Shown piece by piece: positions 9,881 to 18,531 of a stretch of 64,000 nt of DNA. Position numbers and translations under genes: made by a program. The stretch covers positions 1 through 64,000 of the forward strand of contig CAUJIO010000004.1 in NCBI GenBank assembly GCA_963205315.1, in the 5' to 3' direction. This DNA comes from Pseudomonadota bacterium (GTDB taxonomy: Bacteria > Pseudomonadota > Alphaproteobacteria > Rhizobiales > Aestuariivirgaceae). The notes under the pieces were generated by a model. It was not told the origin of the DNA. It did no database searches and was given only the letters and a program-made list of their open reading frames with translations. Each line of letters starts with the position of its first letter. The stretch's first letter is position 1.

Positions 9881-12277
9881 TCACTCGCCGTAAGGCACCC
9901 AGATGTTCTTAACCTGAACGGCACGGCGAAGATATTCATGCCCCTGACCTTGCGCACGGTTGAGCCAATCACGGCGCTTGCCATTGGACACCCACGTTGG
10001 CTTGAGATTGCCGGCCGCTGCACGCTCGACTGCAGCTGATCCTTGCTTGCTGCCACAGTACCAGAGGGCTTCGACTTCGTCATGATCGGCCAAGGTCCTG
10101 GCCAGTTCATCACGGTCGCCGGTCACAATGTTGATCGTGCCGGCTGGAACATCCGATGTGTCGAACACCTGATAGAAATCAGTCGCCGATAGTGGTTGAC
10201 GCGGCGATGGCACAGCCACGACGCGGTTACCCATGGCAATGGCCGGCATGACCAATGATACGAAGCCCAGGAGCGGCATCTCGTCCGGGCAGAGGATACC
10301 CAAAACGCCATAGGGCTCGTTCATTGCCAGTGTCACGTGGCGGGACTTGGTCGCATGAATGCGGCCATCGAACTTATCGGCCTGCGCCGCGTAGAAGAAA
10401 ATTCTGCGCAATGAGGCTTCAACCTCGACTTCCGCTGCCTTCCTTTTCTGGCCCATCGATATCAGGCGTGTTGCAAATTCCGCCGCACGGGCAGACAGGT
10501 TCTCAGCGATATAATAGAGAACCTGCGCACGATTGTGAGCTGATGCCGAGGACCATCCGGAAGCTTTCGACGCTGCCTCGACTGCATTGCGGATATCCTT
10601 GCGATTACCCAGGCCTGCCTGACCGATAGCCGTACCGCCAACCCCGCGGATCGTGTATGAATATCCCGAGTCAGGCCTTGCCTGCTTGCCACCGATGTAG
10701 AGTTTCGCGGTTCGGTCAATCGACGACTGTCCCGCAATATCGATCACCTGCGGCGGAACCGCACTCAGCGGGGCCAGATTGTCATCAACGCTGGACTTCA
10801 AGCCAGCCTCCCACGCAGGCACGAGATACTCATACATGCCTTCGCGGCCACCTTCGCGCCCGAAGCCCGATTCACGATAGCCACCGAAACCAGCAGCCGC
10901 GTCAAAGAGATTGGTCGAGTTGATCCAGACCACACCTGCTTTCATGCGGGCGGCCGTATCAAGCGCCAGATTGATGTTCTCGGACCAGATGGTGGCAGCC
11001 AGGCCATAGCGCGTGTGATTGGCGATGGTGGCAGCCTCATCAGGCGTGCGAAACGTCATCACGGCAGCAACGGGGCCGAATATCTCGACCTCCATGACAG
11101 TCGAAGCCGCCTCAACATCGGTGAACAGCGACGGCGCAAAGAAACTGCCTTTCACAGGAAGCTCGCAGGAAGACTGAATCAGCGTGCCGCCCTCTGCCTT
11201 TCCCTTTGCGACGAGTTCGTTGATGCGGTTCAATTGGATGGGATCGACGATGGCGCCCATGTCAACGGACTTGTCGAGCGGATTGCCGACTCGCAATGTC
11301 TCCATACGTCGCTTCAGCTTGGCGAGAAATTTCCCCGCAATTCCTTCCTGTACCAGCAGCCGCGATCCTGCGCAGCACACCTGACCCTGATTGAACCAAA
11401 TCGCATCGACGACACCCTCTACAGCGGCGTCGAGGTCAGCGTCCTCATGCACGATGAAGGGCGACTTTCCGCCCAGCTCCAAAGAGAGCTTCTTGCCGGA
11501 ACCAGCCGTCGCCTTGCGGATAAGCCGGCCAACGTCGGTTGAGCCGGTGAAGGCGATCTTGTCGACATCAGGGTGTTCGACGAGGGCAGCACCAGTCCTG
11601 CCATCACCAGTCACGATATTGACAACGCCTGGCGGCAGGCCGGCCTCACGGCAAATTTCAGCAAAGGCCAGAGCCGTCAGTGGTGTGAACTCCGCAGGCT
11701 TCAAAACAACGGTGTTGCCGGCGGCAAGTGCAGGGGCGATCTTCCACGCCAGCATGAGCAGCGGGAAGTTCCATGGAATGATCTGGCCGCAGACGCCAAC
11801 AGGCAGATATCCGGGGAACTCATCCTCCACCATCTCGGCCCAACCGGCGTGATGATAAAAATGGCGGGCGACAAGTGGAATATCGATATCGCGCGACTCG
11901 CGGATGGGCTTGCCATTGTCCATCGTTTCCAGCACCGACAGGAAACGTTCACGTTTCTGGATCAGGCGGGCGATGGCATAAAGATGCCTGGCGCGAATAT
12001 GGCCGGGAGACTTTGACCACGAGCCGAAGGCCTCTCGCGCGGCCTTCACCGCAGCATCAACATCGGCGGCAGAACCTTGCGCGGCGCTGGCCATTCTATC
12101 GCCGTTAGCGGGATTCATGACATCAAAGCGTCCGCTCTCCAGAGGAGCAACGAAATTGCCGTTGATGAAGTGGCCAAATCCCTGGTCATTCGGCTTGAGC
12201 CATTCCGTGATGTGCGCATTCGCTTCCGGTGCAGGGCCATAATCCATAGTGTCGAGAATCTCTTTGACGCTGGGCAT
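9881..12277 (-). CDS. Two-domain aldehyde dehydrogenase family protein
   Basis: A 798-residue fusion of two aldehyde dehydrogenase modules. The first (about 30-500) is complete: PWNFP (N170), FTGSTDVG, ELGGKSPF (E267) and GQVCCAGSR with catalytic C301. The second (about 520-798) resembles the N-terminal cofactor half only and shows no ELGGK or GQxC motif, so it is probably structural. It would oxidise an aldehyde to the acid with NAD(P)+. The gene lies 12 bases after deoC, so acetaldehyde from deoxyribose-5-phosphate cleavage is a natural substrate, though the upstream acid-sugar genes could supply another aldehyde. Confidence 0.88.
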   Translation of the reverse strand: MPSVKEILDTMDYGPAPEANAHITEWLKPNDQGFGHFINGNFVAPLESGRFDVMNPANGDRMASAAQGSAADVDAAVKAAREAFGSWSKSPGHIRARHLYAIARLIQKRERFLSVLETMDNGKPIRESRDIDIPLVARHFYHHAGWAEMVEDEFPGYLPVGVCGQIIPWNFPLLMLAWKIAPALAAGNTVVLKPAEFTPLTALAFAEICREAGLPPGVVNIVTGDGRTGAALVEHPDVDKIAFTGSTDVGRLIRKATAGSGKKLSLELGGKSPFIVHEDADLDAAVEGVVDAIWFNQGQVCCAGSRLLVQEGIAGKFLAKLKRRMETLRVGNPLDKSVDMGAIVDPIQLNRINELVAKGKAEGGTLIQSSCELPVKGSFFAPSLFTDVEAASTVMEVEIFGPVAAVMTFRTPDEAATIANHTRYGLAATIWSENINLALDTAARMKAGVVWINSTNLFDAAAGFGGYRESGFGREGGREGMYEYLVPAWEAGLKSSVDDNLAPLSAVPPQVIDIAGQSSIDRTAKLYIGGKQARPDSGYSYTIRGVGGTAIGQAGLGNRKDIRNAVEAASKASGWSSASAHNRAQVLYYIAENLSARAAEFATRLISMGQKRKAAEVEVEASLRRIFFYAAQADKFDGRIHATKSRHVTLAMNEPYGVLGILCPDEMPLLGFVSLVMPAIAMGNRVVAVPSPRQPLSATDFYQVFDTSDVPAGTINIVTGDRDELARTLADHDEVEALWYCGSKQGSAAVERAAAGNLKPTWVSNGKRRDWLNRAQGQGHEYLRRAVQVKNIWVPYGE

Positions 12278-12289
12278 TGCAGGACTTTC

Positions 12290-13285
12290 TCAGGAGAGGG
12301 CTTGATGAGTGAGTGCGGCATAACGGCCGGTAACGTGATGCTCAAGCTGACGCTCTATGTCGGCCAGCATCGAGGAGGCGCCAATGCGGAACAGGTCAGG
12401 TTCAAGGAAGCGGCGGCCGAGTTCTTCATTCATGAGGATGAGCCAGTTGATGGCGTCTTTTGACGTTTTCAAACCGCCCGCGGGCTTGAAGCCAATCTGG
12501 AAGCCAGTGCGTTCGCCGTAATCCCTCAGTGCACGGACCATCGTCAGGCTGACGGGCAGCGTGGCGTTGACATCCTCCTTCCCGGTCGACGTCTTGATGA
12601 AGTCAGCGCCGGCCTGCATTGCAACCATCGATGCCTTGTAGACATTGCGCAGCGTCTTCAGATCACCCGTTGCGAGAATGGCCTTCATGTGAGCTTCGCC
12701 GCAGGCCTCGCGCATGGCGGAGATCTCATCGTAGAGAGCCTGCCAATCCTGCGTCAGCACCTGGGCGCGATGAATGACAATGTCGATCTCATGGGCGCCT
12801 TCACTCACCGCATAGCGGATCTCAGCAAGGCGTTGCGGCAGCGGCGTCAGTCCTGCGGGGAATCCGGTCGCAACTGACGCCACTGGAATGCCGGAGCCCG
12901 CGAGCGCCTTGACGGCCGACGTCACCATCGCCGGGTAGACGCAAACCGCCCCCACGGTTGGCGGTGCCTCCGCGAGGCCAAGCGCTTCGACGATATCGTC
13001 GCGCAATGGACGCTTTGCCTTGGCGCAGAGCCGATTGACGCGGCCAGGCGTATCGTCGCCTGCCAAGGTCGTCAGATCGATGCACTGGATGGCTTTCACG
13101 AGCCATGCTGCCTGATAGTTTTTCTTGACCGTGCGACGCGTGCCAAGTGTGGCGGCGCGACGCTCGGACGCCGAGAGGTTCACCTGAATATCTTCGAACC
13201 AGTCGAGGCACAGCTTTGTTCCGGAATTGCGCGCAACCGGCGCGAACCGTGCTGGAATGGCTCCGATGTGGCGCACTTCGTTCAT
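12290..13285 (-). CDS. deoC: Deoxyribose-phosphate aldolase
   Basis: A 331-residue DeoC of the long type, a class I aldolase cleaving 2-deoxy-D-ribose 5-phosphate to acetaldehyde and glyceraldehyde 3-phosphate. Catalytic lysines are in DFIKTSTGKED (Schiff-base region) and FKPAGGLKTS. The roughly 60-residue N-terminal extension before IDLTTLAGDDT is typical of this subfamily. GAGGAG lies eight bases before the ATG. It is followed by the aldehyde dehydrogenase and preceded by the acid-sugar kinase 81 bases upstream, probably in one minus-strand unit. Confidence 0.93.
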   Translation of the reverse strand: MNEVRHIGAIPARFAPVARNSGTKLCLDWFEDIQVNLSASERRAATLGTRRTVKKNYQAAWLVKAIQCIDLTTLAGDDTPGRVNRLCAKAKRPLRDDIVEALGLAEAPPTVGAVCVYPAMVTSAVKALAGSGIPVASVATGFPAGLTPLPQRLAEIRYAVSEGAHEIDIVIHRAQVLTQDWQALYDEISAMREACGEAHMKAILATGDLKTLRNVYKASMVAMQAGADFIKTSTGKEDVNATLPVSLTMVRALRDYGERTGFQIGFKPAGGLKTSKDAINWLILMNEELGRRFLEPDLFRIGASSMLADIERQLEHHVTGRYAALTHQALS

Positions 13286-13366
13286 GGACTTACTCCTCGC
13301 GGCGCGTTGCCGTGAATGTCTCAGAGGGTTTTACCGGACATTTTCGTCCGCGGAAAGCGGAGAGGC

Positions 13367-14656
13367 CTAGACCTGTCCGCGCAACATGGTGAAGTAATCG
13401 TCGCGCCCGACCTGGCCGCCTTTCATAGCGATCTCGATGGCATCGAGTGAAGAAACAGCGCTGTGGGCGAGACAGAGCGGGGAACCGGGCGAGTCGGCCA
13501 AAGGGAAGCGCGTGGTCAGTGCGAAGATGTCAAGCTGCCCCAATGCGTGACTCGATGTATCACCGCCGGCCAGTATGACCCGCTTCAGACCGCAGTGTTC
13601 AATACATTGCCGCGTAATACGGCCAAGCGCCTCGCCAACACGATGACGGCCAAGTGGTATGCTGTCGAGCACCTTACCCTTGTCTGATTCCGGATCAATT
13701 GCCGTGTAGACCAGGACGCTGTTGCCTTGGTTGAGCAGGTCAACGGCCTTTCCTGCAATCCGTTTGACTTCGATGTCGCCGTTTGGACCGGCGAGGAGCA
13801 CCGGGTCAGCCGGCAGCCCGGTGAACCCATTGGCAAGCGCGTGACGGATCTGCCGTGACGTCGTTGGTGAACAGCTCCCCGAGACTGCTATGATGCGGTC
13901 CACGGGATCAAGCGGCGCGAAGGCCGAAGCGCCATCAAGGCTACCTTCGGCGATCAAGGCTTTGACAATGGCATAGTTCACGCCTGACGATCCAACAACA
14001 AAGGGGCCGAGCGCGAGGAGTTGCCGTCCTGTTTCAAGCTGGGTCGCGGCGTCCCAGACGTCGAACAGCAGAATGCCGTCGCTCACGGTAACTGGTGAAG
14101 AGAGTGAGTTGGCGGGGACAAGTACGACAGGCACATCGGTCTGTTTGGCGAGGTGAAGCCTGAGATCGGACTCTGTCATTGGTGTCACGGGATGCCGGCT
14201 CATCACCGGATGGCGATCAATACGATAGGTCTGACCTTGGTATCCAGCGAAGAGATGTCCGAATGCCGTGTAGCGCTTGAGCTGCGGCGCACCAACGACC
14301 AGAGGAATGATCCTTTGACGGAATATTCTGGCGCCAATTTCGATGGCGCGGCCGATGTTGCCTATGTTTGGCGACGAGTCGAAGGTGGAACAGACCTTGT
14401 AGTGACAGAAGCGCGCATCGAGCGCCTTCAGCCAGCGAAAGCAGTCTGGCAGATAGTGATCCATCCAGACTGGCGTTTCGCTGCGGCTGGTGCCGGCAAT
14501 GCCCACTGCACGGTAGTCCACGAAGCGATTGCGCTGCTCAGCCGTCGGGATACGCGTGAACAGCACGGTTTTCACCCCATGCAGGCTCAAAGATTCCATA
14601 ACATCGGTCGAACCGGTGAAATCATCACCGTAGTAGGATAACAGAAGCTGTTGCAT
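13367..14656 (-). CDS. Four-carbon acid sugar kinase family protein (DUF1537, OtnK/OiaK-like)
   Basis: A 429-residue DUF1537 kinase. This family phosphorylates acid sugars such as 3-oxo-tetronate, D-threonate or 3-oxo-isoapionate. The N-terminal YYGDDFTGSTDVMES motif binds substrate and the C-terminal ILAGGDTSSHALGQLDI motif binds ATP. I set the start at 14656, where TGATG joins it to the stop of the RuBisCO-like gene; the longer open frame lies inside that gene. The coupling to a RuBisCO-like protein matches the kinase/decarboxylase pair of D-apiose catabolism (3-oxo-isoapionate kinase plus OiaX-type enzyme). The exact substrate is inferred, not shown. Confidence 0.88.
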   Translation of the reverse strand: MQQLLLSYYGDDFTGSTDVMESLSLHGVKTVLFTRIPTAEQRNRFVDYRAVGIAGTSRSETPVWMDHYLPDCFRWLKALDARFCHYKVCSTFDSSPNIGNIGRAIEIGARIFRQRIIPLVVGAPQLKRYTAFGHLFAGYQGQTYRIDRHPVMSRHPVTPMTESDLRLHLAKQTDVPVVLVPANSLSSPVTVSDGILLFDVWDAATQLETGRQLLALGPFVVGSSGVNYAIVKALIAEGSLDGASAFAPLDPVDRIIAVSGSCSPTTSRQIRHALANGFTGLPADPVLLAGPNGDIEVKRIAGKAVDLLNQGNSVLVYTAIDPESDKGKVLDSIPLGRHRVGEALGRITRQCIEHCGLKRVILAGGDTSSHALGQLDIFALTTRFPLADSPGSPLCLAHSAVSSLDAIEIAMKGGQVGRDDYFTMLRGQV

Positions 14657-15927
14657 CAGGAGGCCTGGCCGTTGCCGAAGTAGGCAAGAGAGTGAGCGAG
14701 TTCTATGTGCTGCTTTGCGTAGACGTCGAGCGGTATGCCTTGAACCGCCGCGTCCCAGGCCTGGCGTACAGCGCGAACACCCGCTGCGGGTCCATCCGGA
14801 TGGCTGACGATTCCGCCGCCGCAGAGGTAGAGCAGATCCTGCGTCCGACCTGTTCGCTCGTAGGTTTCGGGCGCCTGGCCACCCCACTGTCCCGACCCTG
14901 CCACGGGAAGCGGGCAATCTGCCTCTGAAAAAATCGGTGTCTTCAATGCATGGAAGGAGTCGACGAAGCTATCATCTGATTCCCAGTACTTCACTTTGAT
15001 GCCGTTGATCTGAAACTGGTCAACGCCGAGAAGGCGCCAGAATTGCTGATATACAGAAAAATCGAAACCCAGTCCCGGGTGCCGGGTAAGGATATCCCAG
15101 CCATTGCGATGAGCGTGAAGCACGAGGCCAGACCTCTTGCGGAGAAAACTCATTCCTCCGAAGCCGATAGAGTTGATGTTTATGACAGCGCAATTGCCGC
15201 CGGCGTTTAGAACGATGTCATGGTTCCTCATCATCTGATCCGGATCGGCATGGCTGATCCCAAAAGCATACATGAGCTTGCGGCCTGTCTTCTGTTCCCG
15301 ATCGAGTATCAGTGGCATTATGTTCTTCACGCGCTCCTCAAGCGGCGAATAGGCGGGACTCATCAACTTCTCATCGTCCTTGATGAAATCGACATCAGCC
15401 TCGATCAGTTCCTTCACCAACACTGCCGTCTCATGCGGACGGAGACCGAGGGCGGGCTTGACAATCGTGCCGATGATCGGACGGCCTGTCACCCTTGTCA
15501 GCCTGCGGCTGCCGGGGATTCCAAATTGCGGACCGGGATGGGCGCTGCGGAATTCCTGAGGAAGCTGGAGTCCGATGATCCTGATGCCGGTGAAGCCGCG
15601 TATGGACCAGACCCCACCGATTGCTATGGTCATCAGGGCGCTCAAATCGGTGCCGATCGCATCCAGTGGAAAATCGATATCAGCCGCCACGCGGTTGAAG
15701 GGGCCGGAGTGGGTAGTCGGAAAGGACGATCGCGATGTGGGTTCCAGGTCCCTTATAGCCGTGACACGCGCAGCGACCCTGGCTTTCAGTTCTGGTGTCT
15801 CGCCGGGCACCGGAACGAAGGTACCAGTCGACTGATCAGAGGCAATCTTTTCAGCCAGACGTCGAGGATCATCCGCTGTTTCAATTAGATAGGTAAGGCG
15901 GACAGAGGATTGCGATGGATTGCGCAT
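14656..15927 (-). CDS. RuBisCO-like protein (form IV), probable acid-sugar phosphate decarboxylase/hydrolase
   Basis: A 423-residue RuBisCO large-subunit homologue. The carbamate and metal site is kept as K183-D184-D185-E186 (FIKDDEKL). K157 (IVKPALGL) matches RuBisCO K175, but the next active-site lysine (K177) is A159. HAHR (271-274) matches the phosphate/substrate region, and K313 (VKYWE) aligns with the loop-6 lysine. Loss of a catalytic lysine and the catabolic neighbours rule out CO2 fixation. Known relatives act on 3-oxo-isoapionate 4-phosphate next to a DUF1537 kinase, as here. It is first in a minus-strand unit and divergent from a FadR-type regulator. The ribosome site is weak. Confidence 0.88.
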   Translation of the reverse strand: MRNPSQSSVRLTYLIETADDPRRLAEKIASDQSTGTFVPVPGETPELKARVAARVTAIRDLEPTSRSSFPTTHSGPFNRVAADIDFPLDAIGTDLSALMTIAIGGVWSIRGFTGIRIIGLQLPQEFRSAHPGPQFGIPGSRRLTRVTGRPIIGTIVKPALGLRPHETAVLVKELIEADVDFIKDDEKLMSPAYSPLEERVKNIMPLILDREQKTGRKLMYAFGISHADPDQMMRNHDIVLNAGGNCAVININSIGFGGMSFLRKRSGLVLHAHRNGWDILTRHPGLGFDFSVYQQFWRLLGVDQFQINGIKVKYWESDDSFVDSFHALKTPIFSEADCPLPVAGSGQWGGQAPETYERTGRTQDLLYLCGGGIVSHPDGPAAGVRAVRQAWDAAVQGIPLDVYAKQHIELAHSLAYFGNGQAS

Positions 15928-15947
15928 TGCTGGTTTACTGGTATGAT

Positions 15948-15969
15948 TAGTTGACCTGATGACAAACTA
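15948..15969. promoter_or_regulatory. Possible operator between the RuBisCO-like gene and the FadR-type regulator
   Basis: The 60-base divergent gap holds TAGTT (15948-15952) and AACTA (15965-15969), an inverted repeat with a 12-base spacer. It is a candidate autoregulatory site for the adjacent regulator, but the repeat is short and I see no second copy. Confidence 0.25.
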
Positions 15970-15987
15970 GCAGTCCACACAGCCCTC

Positions 15988-16692
15988 ATGCAAACAGATC
16001 GCATTGTCCGCCGAAAACTCTCCGACGAAGTTCTAGAACGTCTGTTGCGACTGATTTCTGAGGGAAATCTCAAAGCCGGCGATCCCATGCCTTCGGAGCG
16101 TGAGCTCATGGCGCGTTTCGGAGTGGGACGGCCGGCAATCCGTGAGGCGATGCAGGCACTCAGCAACATTGGCCTGGTCTCCATCAGCCATGGCGAGCGC
16201 GCCAAGGTACAGGAACTGACTGCTCAATCGATTATCAAGCAGGTCGATGCCTCAGCACATTTGATGCTGTCACGGTCCACTGACTCACTCGAGCACCTCA
16301 AAAATGCGCGGTTGTTCTTTGAGCGCGGCATGGTGCGGGAAGCAGCAGAAAAGGCAACGAGTGAGGACGTGACGCGACTTCGCGCGACGGTCGACGAGCA
16401 GCGCCGGATGCTGGGCAATGCTGAAGGTTTCATGGCAGCAGATATGAAATTTCATATGCAGATCGCCGCTATTTCCGGCAATCCGATTTTTGTTTCAGTC
16501 AGCGAGGCCATGCTCGGATGGCTCAAGGCCTATCACGTCGACCTGCTGATCTGGAGCGGCAAGGAGACATTCACGCTCGCCGAGCATGGCGAAATCATCG
16601 ACGCGATTGAACGGCGCGATGCTGAAGCCGCTGAAGCCGCGCTCGTCCGTCATCTGCAGCGGTCACGCAGCCTCTATGGACGAAACGGATAG
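15988..16692 (+). CDS. FadR/GntR-family transcriptional regulator (FCD domain)
   Basis: A 234-residue regulator with an N-terminal winged helix (residues 8-75, with LKAGDPMPSERELMARFGVGRPAIREAMQAL) and a C-terminal all-helical FCD ligand domain (about 90-225) whose DMKFHMQIA and EHGEIIDAIERRDAEAAEAAL motifs include likely metal-binding histidines. FCD proteins usually sense small organic acids or sugar acids. It is divergent from the RuBisCO-like/kinase unit and probably represses it until the acid sugar is present. No strong ribosome site is visible. Confidence 0.9.
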   Translation: MQTDRIVRRKLSDEVLERLLRLISEGNLKAGDPMPSERELMARFGVGRPAIREAMQALSNIGLVSISHGERAKVQELTAQSIIKQVDASAHLMLSRSTDSLEHLKNARLFFERGMVREAAEKATSEDVTRLRATVDEQRRMLGNAEGFMAADMKFHMQIAAISGNPIFVSVSEAMLGWLKAYHVDLLIWSGKETFTLAEHGEIIDAIERRDAEAAEAALVRHLQRSRSLYGRNG

Positions 16693-16729
16693 GCCTGCAA
16701 ACCAACCGGCATGGATATTGTCCACCACT

Positions 16730-18382
16730 TCAAGCTTCGGCATATGCTGGCCGATCATTGCGTTCCCATTCCATGACGGCAGCTGGCAAGAGCGGCCGTC
16801 CACGCACCAGATCGGATGCCTTTTCGCCGATCATGATTGTCGGTGCATTGGTGTTGGAGGAATTCAGCAGCGGCATGATGGAACTGTCGCACACTCGCAA
16901 CCCTTCGATCCCGTGCACCTTCAGGTCGGTTCCGACAACTGCCATCCCATCATGCCCCATGCGGCAGGTGCCGACAGGGTGATGGTCGGTTTTCGCCATC
17001 TGGCATGCATAGTCGAATATAGCCTTGCGATCAGTAACATGCGAGCCGGGCAGAGCTTCGCGCGCGACGAACGGTTTCAGCGCCGGTTGCGCCATGATTT
17101 CCCGGGCCATGGCAAAGCCGCGCAACGAGATCTCGAGATCATAGGGGTCGGACCAGAAATTCGGATCAATCAACGGCGCGTCATTCCAACTGGCGCTGGC
17201 AAGCCGCACGCTGCCGCGCGAGCGCGGGCGCATGAAGGCAGAATTCAACGTGACACCGCCGTGATTCAGCTTGGCAATCCCCTTCTCGATGCCCGAGCCC
17301 TGTCCGAGATGAAACTGGATATCGGGCGAGCGAGCCTTCGGATCGGCGTACCAGAAGCCACCGGTCTCGAAGAGCGATGACGTGACGGGTCCAGAATTGA
17401 ACAGGAGGTACTGCAGTCCGGCCAGCACCATGCGATGCGGCTTCTGCACACTGTCATAGGTATGGTCGCCAGTACACTCGCAGATGACGCAAATATCGAC
17501 ATGGTCCTGAAGATTTGCTCCCACACCTGGGAGGTCATGCACCACCTGCACGCCAACTGACCTCAGGTGATCGGCAGCGCCGATCCCGGACAACATGAGG
17601 AGCCGCGGTGAACCGATGGCGCCAGATGTCACCAACACCTCGCGCGAGGCGCGGAAGGATCGCGGTGAGCCATTGACCAGAGCATCGATCCCGGTGGCCC
17701 TTCCGTTCTCCACCACGATGCGCGTTGACTGGGCATTCGGCATGACGGTGAGGTTGCGGCGCGAGCGGGCCGGATCAAGAAACGCTGTCGCCGCCGACGA
17801 CCGGTGAACGCCCTTCTGAGTGAGTTGATAGTATCCGATGCCGCGCTGATAGCGGCCGTTGAAATCCGGGTTGTACGGAATGCCGGCCTGCTGGCCAGCG
17901 CGTATGAAGGCGTCACAGATGGGAAGTGCCCCTCTTGGCATCTGCACGCTGATCGGTCCATCCGCGCCATGAAAGTCATCATCGAAGCGCTCGTTGCCTT
18001 CGGCACGTTTGAAGTAAGGGAGGACATCGCGATAGCCCCATCCTTCACAGCCTGCCTCATCTCGCCAGGCATCATAATCCAGCGCATTGCCACGCGTATA
18101 AATCTGGGCATTGATCGTGGACCCGCCGCCGACCACCTTGGCCTGCGTGTACCACAGCACTCGGTCCTGCATGAATTTCTGCGGTACCGTGGACCAGCCC
18201 CAAGAGGCAATGCCCTTGGTCATCTTGGCAAAGCCGGCAGGCCAGTGAAACAGATAACTGGAATCTGGTCCGCCTGCTTCGAGAAGCAGCACCTTCACAT
18301 CCGCCTCTTCCGTGAGGCGCGCGGCAAGAACACAACCGGCAGGACCCGCACCGGAGATAATGTAATCAAAATCTGACGTCAT
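16730..18382 (-). CDS. GMC-family FAD-dependent oxidoreductase
   Basis: A 550-residue glucose-methanol-choline oxidoreductase. FAD is bound at IISGAGPAGCVLAARL near the N-terminus with LLLEAGGPD after it; the GMC signatures GGGSTINAQIYTRG and ATSGAIGSPRLLMLSGIG-like block are present, and the catalytic His/Asn are in DHHPVGTCRMG and the NTNAPTIMIGEKASD end. I start at 18382 (MTSDFDYII), with GGAAA seven bases upstream; a longer frame begins at 18409. Such enzymes oxidise alcohols or sugars. It is convergent with the FadR-type gene and divergent from the aldo/keto reductase operon, so a sugar or polyol substrate is plausible. Confidence 0.9.
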   Translation of the reverse strand: MTSDFDYIISGAGPAGCVLAARLTEEADVKVLLLEAGGPDSSYLFHWPAGFAKMTKGIASWGWSTVPQKFMQDRVLWYTQAKVVGGGSTINAQIYTRGNALDYDAWRDEAGCEGWGYRDVLPYFKRAEGNERFDDDFHGADGPISVQMPRGALPICDAFIRAGQQAGIPYNPDFNGRYQRGIGYYQLTQKGVHRSSAATAFLDPARSRRNLTVMPNAQSTRIVVENGRATGIDALVNGSPRSFRASREVLVTSGAIGSPRLLMLSGIGAADHLRSVGVQVVHDLPGVGANLQDHVDICVICECTGDHTYDSVQKPHRMVLAGLQYLLFNSGPVTSSLFETGGFWYADPKARSPDIQFHLGQGSGIEKGIAKLNHGGVTLNSAFMRPRSRGSVRLASASWNDAPLIDPNFWSDPYDLEISLRGFAMAREIMAQPALKPFVAREALPGSHVTDRKAIFDYACQMAKTDHHPVGTCRMGHDGMAVVGTDLKVHGIEGLRVCDSSIMPLLNSSNTNAPTIMIGEKASDLVRGRPLLPAAVMEWERNDRPAYAEA

Positions 18383-18460
18383 TCGTACGTTTCCAGCGGT
18401 GTCCTGCATTCAAAGTATGCGTGTCTCCACCAGCCGACCAGATGCAGAGACTTGCCATTT

Positions 18461-18476
18461 GTAACCACTTGGTTAT
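18461..18476. promoter_or_regulatory. Candidate operator palindrome between GMC and aldo/keto reductase genes
   Basis: GTAACC-ACTT-GGTTAT is an almost perfect inverted repeat (5 of 6 pairs) in the divergent 149-base gap. It is a plausible site for the TetR-type protein encoded two genes downstream in the same direction. Confidence 0.4.
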
Positions 18477-18495
18477 CATGCAGGCCTCACAACAA

Positions 18496-18506
18496 TGTCA
18501 AGTGGG
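18496..18506 (+). promoter_or_regulatory. Copy 1 of shared TGTCAAGTGGG motif
   Basis: The 11-mer TGTCAAGTGGG lies 25 bases before the aldo/keto reductase start. The identical 11-mer is at 28474-28484 beside the paralogous TetR gene, and its first eight bases recur at 31739-31746 before ltnD. Confidence 0.4.
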
Positions 18507-18531
18507 AGTATTGGGGATGCGAGGAATTCAG

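Noticed and set aside
14656-15927. Carbon-fixing RuBisCO
   Set aside because: The K177-equivalent is alanine, no small subunit or phosphoribulokinase is near, and the partner is an acid-sugar kinase.
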